Shown here one piece after another: positions 58,471 through 64,000 of a DNA stretch of 64,000 nucleotides; position 1 is the first letter of the stretch; each line of letters opens with the position of its first letter. Under the pieces are notes generated by a model. That model did not search any database and was not told the origin of the DNA. It worked only from the letters and a program-made list of their open reading frames with translations. The translations under genes were made by a program, and so were the position numbers. The DNA is from JACMRP01 sp047302465 (lineage in GTDB: Bacteria; Bdellovibrionota; Bdellovibrionia; Bdellovibrionales; Bdellovibrionaceae), in NCBI RefSeq assembly GCF_047302465.1, contig NZ_CP178621.1:1-64000 (forward strand), written 5' to 3'.

Positions 58471-58946
58471 ATGTCTAACGAGCAAATCTTTGCAATTGCA
58501 ACTCGACAGAACCCGGCCGGTGAAACTCTTGCGGCGGGTGCTGAGGGGAAATGTGTTTCATCAATTTTGGAATCGTCAGAAAAACGGCAAAAAAATGCCA
58601 AGCAGTCATACGTCCTCCGAAGGGGCATAAGATTGTTAAATTCGGCGAATCAGTTGTGATGAATTGTGTTTTAGAAGGCGGGGCTGGAGACTGACAAAGC
58701 TAACAGAGGGCTGTTCATACTAGGGCTCCTAATTCTCGTTGATGGTTGAAAATTTTCTAGAAGCAAAAATGAGTCCAAGTTTGTTTGGCTGTTTATTTGA
58801 GTTTGAGATGCCAAAAGCTCCAACCTGGAACCAAAACCAGCATCCAAATTGGAACCTGTGCGACGAAAAAAACAAATGCCTGCCACCGCCCCACGATTCA
58901 AGAGGAAAAAAATATTCCTAAGAGCGTCTTTTCAAGGAGATCTTCT
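58471..58946. other. Non-coding or uncertain region
   Basis: About 476 bases in which I see no supported gene. Two short plus-strand frames (58471-58659, 58739-58921) and one minus-strand frame (58671-58901) are open, without a good ribosome site or a protein that looks conserved. Only the last bases hold the ribosome site (AAGGAGA, 58934-58940) of the cupin gene. A degraded gene or an unrecognised RNA is possible. Confidence 0.5.
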
Positions 58947-59336
58947 ATGGAATTGTCCACGGAAACCCATCGTCACGAAGAAAAGGTCGAAGTAAAAAGT
59001 TTCGATCGACCGCGGGAAATACGAAATTTTCCTAACGGGCATTTAGAGCTTATTGAAGTTTACGGCAGAGTAATTGGTCGTGTGACACTGGAACCTGGTT
59101 GGAAGTGGTCCGAGTCTGTCCAGCCGATTGCCAAAACCAAGAGCTGTGAAGCGGCCCACTTTCAGTATCACGTTGCGGGCGTCTTAATGGTAAAGATGGA
59201 TAACGGCGAAACTTATCAATGCCGTCCGGGGGATATTTCTGTGTTGCCACCGGGCCATGATGCCTGGGTGGTTGGCGACGAACCTGTAGTGATCGTGGAC
59301 TTCCAAGGCATGGTAGACTACGCAAAGTCTCCTTAG
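58947..59336 (+). CDS. Cupin-domain protein
   Basis: ATG 58947 follows AAGGAGA by six bases, which sets the start; a longer frame has no such signal. The 129-residue protein is a single cupin beta-barrel: RVTLEPGWKWSESVQ (about 44-58), AHFQYHVAGVLMVKMDNGE (about 69-87) and CRPGDISVLPPGHDAWVVGDEPVVIVDF (about 91-118). The residues of the usual HxH metal site are partly present (H70, H74, H103). It may bind a small ligand or act as a sensor. Its end overlaps the opposing gene by 4 bases. Confidence 0.83.
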   Translation: MELSTETHRHEEKVEVKSFDRPREIRNFPNGHLELIEVYGRVIGRVTLEPGWKWSESVQPIAKTKSCEAAHFQYHVAGVLMVKMDNGETYQCRPGDISVLPPGHDAWVVGDEPVVIVDFQGMVDYAKSP

Positions 59337-60133
59337 GGTTTGGTAATGCTGAAGCTTTCTAAGCCGTACTTTTTTGTGATTTCAAAATAAGAGGACGTCT
59401 TTTTAAAGGCTTCAAAGACTTTTGCAAATTTTTGAGCGTTCTCTCGGCCCTTTGTTGTTTTGGCAAAAGCAATATAAGCATTGCTGGAGGCAAAAGGAGT
59501 TTTGATCATCGTCAGCTGTTTGGAAAGCTCGGGATGAGTTCTGGAAATACTTCTTAAGGCGTAAACATGAGCCAAACCGAGATCAAATCTGTTTTCTGAA
59601 AGCATTTTAAAAAGCTGTTCATAGTTTTTGGCAGTTTTATCCACCTTCTGATGAGGATAGTAGCGGGTCATAAAGTCATCAGTCACATCACCTTGAATGA
59701 TTCCGATCGTGAATTTAGCTAAAGGCTCAAGACCGCCACCGGTGTACCGCAGCTCCTTTTTTCTTTTGGCCTGGATAAAAAACACACCGACAGGATGATG
59801 AAGAATATTGTCTTCTAAAAGAACCAGGTCTTTTTCCTCTTTGCCGGGAGTTGTGATGAAATAAGAAATGGCATCGGCCTCACGTTTTTCCAACGCAGAT
59901 TTTGCCCGGGGCCAGGGAATGGCGAGCCACTCTACCTGCCAGCCCAATTTTTTGGTAATGGAGGTGATGATGTCGATGTGGTAACCCGTCCACCGCCCAT
60001 TTTCTCTGTATTCAAAGGGGTAGTTGTCAGAATCCTCAACCACCACAACGAACTTTTGAGAGGGCTCTGCGGTAGCGACTATGGGCAGAAACTGCCAAAA
60101 TAACCACAGAAAACACCAGGTTAATTTTCTCAT
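59333..60133 (-). CDS. Periplasmic amino-acid-binding-like protein (SBP family 3)
   Basis: A 266-residue exported protein with signal peptide to about residue 22 (VATAEP). It resembles family 3 solute-binding proteins: VVVEDSDNYPFEYRENGRWTGYHIDIITSITKKLGWQVEW (about 28-68), then FTIGIIQGDVTDDFM, and the typical ENRFDLGLAHVYAL loop. No permease or ATPase gene is adjacent, so it could be an orphan binding protein or a sensor for a signalling protein. The ligand is unknown. It converges on the cupin gene. Confidence 0.85.
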   Translation of the reverse strand: MRKLTWCFLWLFWQFLPIVATAEPSQKFVVVVEDSDNYPFEYRENGRWTGYHIDIITSITKKLGWQVEWLAIPWPRAKSALEKREADAISYFITTPGKEEKDLVLLEDNILHHPVGVFFIQAKRKKELRYTGGGLEPLAKFTIGIIQGDVTDDFMTRYYPHQKVDKTAKNYEQLFKMLSENRFDLGLAHVYALRSISRTHPELSKQLTMIKTPFASSNAYIAFAKTTKGRENAQKFAKVFEAFKKTSSYFEITKKYGLESFSITKP

Positions 60134-60259
60134 AAGGTATGCAGAAATAGCGTATCCTCAAGTGAGGGTCTATAATTTTACATAAAAAACAAGATAAGTG
60201 CTCGATAAACCTATATTTTTTCAATATATGTAAACGCTTAAAAAATTAGCGATTTCTGA

Positions 60260-60288
60260 TAGACAGGCATGGCCCCCTATGTTACAAA
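60260..60288 (+). promoter_or_regulatory. Possible promoter of rpmE2
   Basis: TAGACA (60260-60265) and TACAAA (60283-60288) with a 17-base spacer, about 50 bases before the rpmE2 start. It is from pattern only; no Zur-type palindrome is visible. Confidence 0.35.
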
Positions 60289-60336
60289 ATCGAACCTTAC
60301 GACCAATAATATTCAATGTTTAGAAGGAATTAGGTC

Positions 60337-60582
60337 ATGAAAAAAGATCTTCATCCAAAAATTAATACTGTTGTTTTCAAAGATATCTCTTGTGATTACA
60401 GCTTCTTGGGCACAACAACTATGCACTCTTCTGAGACTGTTAAATGGGAAGATGGCAAAGAATATCCAATGATCAAAGTTGAGATCTCTTCTGAGTCTCA
60501 TCCATTCTACACTGGCAAACAACGTGTAATGGATACTGAAGGCCGTATCGATCGTTTCAAAAAGAAATACGGAAAAAAATAA
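60337..60582 (+). CDS. rpmE2: 50S ribosomal protein L31 type B
   Basis: L31 bridges the two ribosomal subunits. The 81-residue protein begins MKKDLHPKINTVVFKDISCDYSFLG and ends GRIDRFKKKYGKK, as type B (YkgM-like) L31 does. It lacks the CxxC zinc ligands of type A and has a single cysteine (Cys19), so it is the zinc-independent form, which in other bacteria is induced when zinc is scarce. AGAAGGAAT lies upstream. No type A copy is seen in the window. Confidence 0.95.
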   Translation: MKKDLHPKINTVVFKDISCDYSFLGTTTMHSSETVKWEDGKEYPMIKVEISSESHPFYTGKQRVMDTEGRIDRFKKKYGKK

Positions 60583-60591
60583 ATACCCATA

Positions 60592-60611
60592 CCTCCACAT
60601 ATTGCTGGAGG
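60592..60611 (+). other. Short hairpin after rpmE2
   Basis: CCTCCA and TGGAGG pair with an 8-base loop, just after the rpmE2 stop. It lies ahead of a second small stem (ATTGC-GTA-GCAAT, 60615-60627) that shares bases with the terminator below. Confidence 0.5.
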
Positions 60612-60624
60612 ACTATTGCGTAGC

Positions 60625-60659
60625 AATGCGGTCCCTAAAGAGGCCGCATTTGTTTTTTC
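60625..60659 (+). terminator. Rho-independent terminator after rpmE2
   Basis: AATGCGG-t-CC and GG-CCGCATT pair with one bulged base and a 7-base loop, followed by TGTTTTTTC. It ends the rpmE2 transcript 40 bases before prfA. The alternative stem at 60615-60627 would compete for its first three bases. Confidence 0.82.
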
Positions 60660-60702
60660 TGGGCACCATTCTATTGATTTGATCACACTCGAGGCATGAA
60701 AG

Positions 60703-61779
60703 ATGTTTTCAAAACTTGCTGAAGTCGAATCCCGTTACGAGCAGGTAAATCTCCAACTGCAAAGGCCCGATATTGCCTCTGATCAGAAGCAATACCGCGC
60801 TTACATGAAAGAGTTGGCAGATCTTGAGAAAATCGTTTTGGTTTATCGTGACTACAAAACGAAATCCGCAAACCTCAAAGCCAGTAAAGAGTTGATGACG
60901 GCTGAAACCGACAATGAAATGCGTGAGCTCATCCGTGAAGAAATCAAAGAGCTAGAAGCAGCGATTCCATCATTGGAAGATCAGCTTAAGATTCTTCTTA
61001 TTCCGAAAGATCCAAACGACGATAAAAATATCATTCTCGAGGTCCGCGCGGGCGCTGGGGGCGATGAGGCATCTTTGTTTGCCGACGAGCTTTTCCGTGC
61101 TTACGTTCATTATGCTGGGACCCAAGGTTGGAAAGTAGAAATGCTTTCTTTCTCGGAAGGTAACGTTGGTGGCGCAAAAGAGGTTATCGCGAGCGTTTCT
61201 GGAGCCTCTGTTTTCAGTAAATTGAAATTTGAATCTGGCGTTCACCGTGTTCAGCGCGTTCCTAAAACGGAAGCCGCTGGTCGTATCCACACTTCGACAG
61301 TGACGGTGGCAGTAATTCCTGAAGTTGAAATTGGCGACATCAAAGTGAATATGAATGACCTCCAGTTCGAAACTATGCGTTCGCAAGGTTCGGGCGGTCA
61401 GTCAGTCAACAGAACTGAATCTGCAGTTCGTGTTGTCCATATTCCGACCGGTCTTGACGTGAAATGCCAAGAGGGCAAGTCACAATCTTCAAATCGTGAG
61501 CGTGCAATTCAGATCCTTTACGCAAAATTGCAACAAATCGAAGACGAGAAGAATCGTAAGCAAGCTTCTGATGCGCGTTTAGAGCAAATCGGAACTGGCG
61601 ATCGTTCTGAGCGTATTCGTACATACAACTTTCCGCAAACCCGCATCACAGACCACCGTATCGGCCTGACGATCCATCAATTGGATTCAGTCATGGGCGG
61701 TTCTTTTGAGTTGCTGATTGACCCACTCGTTGCTAACTTTCAAGCAGAGGCATTAAAACAACAAACCTCTGCAGGGTAA
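60703..61779 (+). CDS. prfA: Peptide chain release factor 1
   Basis: RF1 recognises UAA and UAG stops. The 358-residue protein has the catalytic GGQ in SQGSGGQSVNRTESAV (about 225-240), whose Gln is methylated by PrmC, encoded next. The codon-recognition tripeptide region (IPEVEIGDIKVN, with the PxT-like RF1 class motif further upstream) fits type 1. GAGG lies eight bases before the ATG. The stop overlaps the prmC start by one base, so they are translated together. Confidence 0.97.
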   Translation: MFSKLAEVESRYEQVNLQLQRPDIASDQKQYRAYMKELADLEKIVLVYRDYKTKSANLKASKELMTAETDNEMRELIREEIKELEAAIPSLEDQLKILLIPKDPNDDKNIILEVRAGAGGDEASLFADELFRAYVHYAGTQGWKVEMLSFSEGNVGGAKEVIASVSGASVFSKLKFESGVHRVQRVPKTEAAGRIHTSTVTVAVIPEVEIGDIKVNMNDLQFETMRSQGSGGQSVNRTESAVRVVHIPTGLDVKCQEGKSQSSNRERAIQILYAKLQQIEDEKNRKQASDARLEQIGTGDRSERIRTYNFPQTRITDHRIGLTIHQLDSVMGGSFELLIDPLVANFQAEALKQQTSAG

Positions 61780-62660
61780 TGAAACTAAAAGAAGTTCTGG
61801 ATAAAACCATTCAGTTTTTCAAAGATAAGAACATCGAGTCTGCACGTCTTGATGCTGAACTTCTTTTGGCTCATGGTCTGAAACTTCAACGTATACAACT
61901 TTACTTAAAATTTGATCAGCCATTGAGTGATGTCGAGCTTGCGACTTGTCGCGATCTAGTTCGTCGTCGCGTTCAGGGTGAACCTGTGGCGTACATTCTT
62001 GGGACCAAAGAGTTCTTTGGTTATAACTTTCAAGTGAACTCCGCAGTGCTAATTCCTCGCCCCGAGACCGAACATATTATTGAGGAAGTCATGAAGTGGT
62101 CCCCGAACGAAAATGGGGAATACGCGATCGTTGATTTGGGAACGGGCTCTGGTTGCATCGGCCTCACGCTTCTTAAAAAACTTCCTCAAGCAAAGCTTGT
62201 GGCTGTGGATATGTCTGAAAAGGCACTTGAAGTTGCGAAAGCGAATGCAGCGGCATTAGAAGTTGCGGACCGCGTTCAATTTGTTTTAAGCGATGCTGGC
62301 GACACGGACCGCGTTTTGGCGGCGGTGAAGGATTTTATGGGAACACCTAAAATCGATATTCTTGTTTCGAACCCGCCGTACATTGCAGCCGATGATAAAG
62401 ATGTTGAAGAAAATGTGAAAAAATTCGAACCAGAAAGCGCTCTCTTCGCCCCAGAAAATGGGTTAAAGTTTCTGGTCGATTGGTCCAAGAAGTATGCACC
62501 CTTCTTAAACCCTGAAGCTATTATGCTGATGGAAATGGGAATGAGTCAGGGACCAGCGATGAAAAAATCCTATGAGAGCTTAGGGGTTTTTCAAACAGTA
62601 GATATCATCAAGGACCTTGCAGGTTTAGATAGAGTCATCAGAGGAGTTAAAAATGGATAA
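61779..62660 (+). CDS. prmC: Release factor glutamine methyltransferase
   Basis: PrmC (HemK) methylates the GGQ glutamine of RF1 and RF2 with S-adenosylmethionine. The 293-residue protein has the N-terminal RF-binding helices (LDAELLLAHGLKL, RRVQGEPVAYILGTKEFFG), the SAM motif VDLGTGSGCIGLTLLK (about 112-127) and the catalytic NPPY in LVSNPPYIAADD (about 196-207). Pairing with prfA is the usual operon. The end overlaps murA by 8 bases. Confidence 0.96.
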   Translation: MKLKEVLDKTIQFFKDKNIESARLDAELLLAHGLKLQRIQLYLKFDQPLSDVELATCRDLVRRRVQGEPVAYILGTKEFFGYNFQVNSAVLIPRPETEHIIEEVMKWSPNENGEYAIVDLGTGSGCIGLTLLKKLPQAKLVAVDMSEKALEVAKANAAALEVADRVQFVLSDAGDTDRVLAAVKDFMGTPKIDILVSNPPYIAADDKDVEENVKKFEPESALFAPENGLKFLVDWSKKYAPFLNPEAIMLMEMGMSQGPAMKKSYESLGVFQTVDIIKDLAGLDRVIRGVKNG

Positions 62661-63906
62661 AATGCTCGTTTCAGGCGGCGCCACACTTAATGGTACAGTG
62701 GCAACAAGTGGTGCAAAGAATGCGGCTCTTCCGATTCTATTTTCTACTCTTTTAGCGGAAGGCGAACACGTTTTCAGAAACGTACCGCAGTTGAAAGATA
62801 TTGAATCTACAGCAGCACTTCTTGAGAGCTTGGGTTGCGAGACTCGTCGTGATGGCGATACTTTCCGCGTGAAAGTGAACAAGCTTCAATCTATCGAAGC
62901 TCACTATGATCTTGTTCGTAAAATGAGAGCCAGCATTTTGTGCTTAGGCCCAATTCTTACAAAATACGGTGAAGCAGTAGTTTCTATGCCGGGTGGTTGC
63001 GCGATTGGAACTCGTCCAATTGATTTGCACTTAGAAGGCATGAAGGCCTTGGGCGCTGAAATCACTTTGAAAGAAGGTTACGTTCACGCAGGCGCAAAAC
63101 GCTTAAAAGGCGGAACAATCCTTTTTGAAACGTGCACAGTGGGTGGAACTGAAAACGTCATGATGGCGGCCACTCTTGCTCAAGGTAAAACGATTTTGGA
63201 AAACGCCGCGAAAGAACCAGAGATCGTCGATCTTGCAGAATACCTCAACAAGATGGGTGCAAAGATCACAGGTCATGGCACAAGCATCATTACGATCGAA
63301 GGCGTCGATAAGCTGACTCCGGCAGAACACACTATCATGGCAGATCGTATCGAAGCCGGCACTTTGTTGATTGCTGGTGCGATCACAAAAGGCGAAGTCA
63401 CTGTCGAGAAGTGCGTTCCTCAACACTTGGAAGCTTTAGTTTTGAAAATGCGCGAAGCTGGATTCAAGATTGAGCAAGGTAAAAACTCACTCACCGTCTT
63501 TAAAGCGAACACTTGGGAAGCTGTTGACGTTACGACCGCTCCTCACCCGCTTTTCCCGACGGATCTACAGGCACAATTCATGGCTTTGATGACGGTGGCT
63601 CATGGCACAAGCGTTATCAGTGAAACTATCTTTGAAAATCGTTTCATGCACGTTCAAGAATTAATTCGTTTAGGCGCAGACATCACTCCGAAAACCCGCG
63701 TGGCAGTTGTTCGCGGAAGACCTGATGGATTGACAGCAGCTCCGGTGATGGCAACGGATCTTCGTGCGAGTGCTTCTTTGGTGCTTGCAGGCTTGGTTGC
63801 TAAAGGTGACACCACTGTCGGTCGTATCTATCACTTGGATCGTGGTTACGAAAACCTCGAGTCGAAACTTCAAGGCCTTGGCGCGAAAATCAAGCGCGTC
63901 GAGTAA
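62653..63906 (+). CDS. murA: UDP-N-acetylglucosamine 1-carboxyvinyltransferase
   Basis: MurA transfers enolpyruvate from PEP to UDP-GlcNAc, the first committed step of peptidoglycan synthesis. The 417-residue protein has Lys22 in SGAKNAALPIL and the catalytic cysteine Cys116 in PGGCAIGTRPIDLHL, which is the fosfomycin-sensitive residue. ADRIEAGTLLIAGAITKG and FPTDLQAQFMAL are further signatures. The order prfA-prmC-murA matches that seen in several Gram-positives and related groups. A strong terminator follows. Confidence 0.97.
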   Translation: MDKMLVSGGATLNGTVATSGAKNAALPILFSTLLAEGEHVFRNVPQLKDIESTAALLESLGCETRRDGDTFRVKVNKLQSIEAHYDLVRKMRASILCLGPILTKYGEAVVSMPGGCAIGTRPIDLHLEGMKALGAEITLKEGYVHAGAKRLKGGTILFETCTVGGTENVMMAATLAQGKTILENAAKEPEIVDLAEYLNKMGAKITGHGTSIITIEGVDKLTPAEHTIMADRIEAGTLLIAGAITKGEVTVEKCVPQHLEALVLKMREAGFKIEQGKNSLTVFKANTWEAVDVTTAPHPLFPTDLQAQFMALMTVAHGTSVISETIFENRFMHVQELIRLGADITPKTRVAVVRGRPDGLTAAPVMATDLRASASLVLAGLVAKGDTTVGRIYHLDRGYENLESKLQGLGAKIKRVE

Positions 63907-63937
63907 GAGCGTCTTTTTTTAAATCAGATTTCAATCG

Positions 63938-63970
63938 GCACTGTACTGAAAAGTATGGTGCTTTTTTTTT
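63938..63970 (+). terminator. Rho-independent terminator after murA
   Basis: GCACTGTACT and AGTATGGTGC pair over ten positions (two wobbles) around a GAAA tetraloop, followed by nine T (63962-63970). It ends the prfA-prmC-murA operon. Confidence 0.93.
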
Positions 63971-64000
63971 GGGTTTCATTCAGAAATTTTGGGCAAAAAA

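Noticed and set aside
58671..58901. Minus-strand frame (76 codons) after rho
   Set aside because: There is no start signal and no conserved feature.
58739..58921. Short plus-strand frame (60 codons) before the cupin gene
   Set aside because: It has no good ribosome site, no recognisable product and a composition that does not look coding. It is kept only as part of the unexplained region.
1..64000. tRNA, rRNA, prophage, transposon or CRISPR elements
   Set aside because: I looked for cloverleaf-like CCA ends, transposase motifs, integrase motifs and regularly spaced repeats and saw none. Only the small intergenic gaps remain, and their contents are described.

Overview
This window looks like the start of a chromosome from a Bdellovibrio-type predatory bacterium (Bdellovibrionota). 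It opens exactly on the GTG of dnaA and runs through dnaA-oriC-dnaN-recF-gyrB-gyrA. The lineage call is an inference. It rests on a short bacterial histone-fold protein of the kind described from Bdellovibrio bacteriovorus, many small secreted proteins and lipoproteins, a PilZ protein, a secreted subtilase, and the general gene order as I remember it from that genus. Base composition looks intermediate and even, with no obvious island. I see no rRNA, tRNA, insertion sequence, prophage or CRISPR array. Almost all of the window is dense, housekeeping-rich coding sequence.

Layout. 1-8.8 kb: replication initiation and gyrase, with a clear origin (DnaA box, five DnaA-trios, AT-rich unwinding region) between dnaA and dnaN. 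8.8-11.35 kb: a TPR lipoprotein, then only the membrane part of the ATP synthase (atpZ-like, atpI, atpB, atpE) and a strong terminator. 11.4-12.2 kb: two small cysteine-rich secreted proteins. 12.2-19.8 kb (minus strand): a probable long operon etfB-etfA-DUF374 acyltransferase-three parvulin foldases-pdxA-phosphohexomutase. 19.95-23.4 kb: sdhCAB, divergent from etfBA. 23.5-28.4 kb: a small hypothetical gene, a secreted subtilase with a CUB-like C-terminus, and on the minus strand an FHA protein, an alpha/beta hydrolase and a membrane histidine kinase. 28.5-30.5 kb: rpsF-DUF2232-rplI. 30.5-33.4 kb (minus): a hypothetical gene, dnaB, fis and queE. 33.5-43.6 kb: ftsK, two secreted proteins, an LptM-like small lipoprotein, dapF-dapA-dapB, a degenerate HPPK (FolK-like) gene, transaldolase, a lipoprotein and a large secreted protein. 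43.6-49.8 kb: murD, a membrane metallophosphoesterase, the histone gene, a GNAT acetyltransferase, a tail-anchored protein and ligA. 49.9-54.4 kb: gatCAB, a Ppx/GppA phosphatase and DUF192. 54.5-58.5 kb: a LysM lipoprotein with a C-terminal membrane anchor, a PilZ protein, and rho with a long disordered Arg/Asn/Asp/Gly region. 58.9-64 kb: a cupin, a periplasmic solute-binding protein, L31 type B, prfA-prmC-murA.

How it works together. Most genes serve chromosome replication and compaction (dnaA, dnaN, recF, gyrase, dnaB, fis, histone, ligA, ftsK), cell-wall precursor synthesis (dap genes, murD, murA), translation (gatCAB, S6, L9, L31, RF1 and its methylase) and respiration (Sdh, Etf, ATP synthase membrane sector). 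Envelope biogenesis factors (parvulins, LptM-like lipoprotein, LysM protein) fit a bacterium that invests heavily in its periplasm.

The observations most worth following up are: the histone gene with a perfect 7-3-7 palindrome just upstream; a folate-enzyme-like protein that has lost the catalytic aspartates, placed in the dap operon; the textbook DnaA-trio origin; the LptM-like lipoprotein next to dapF; the tandem cysteine-module protein; and two core proteins (S6 and Rho) carrying Arg/Asp/Gly low-complexity extensions.
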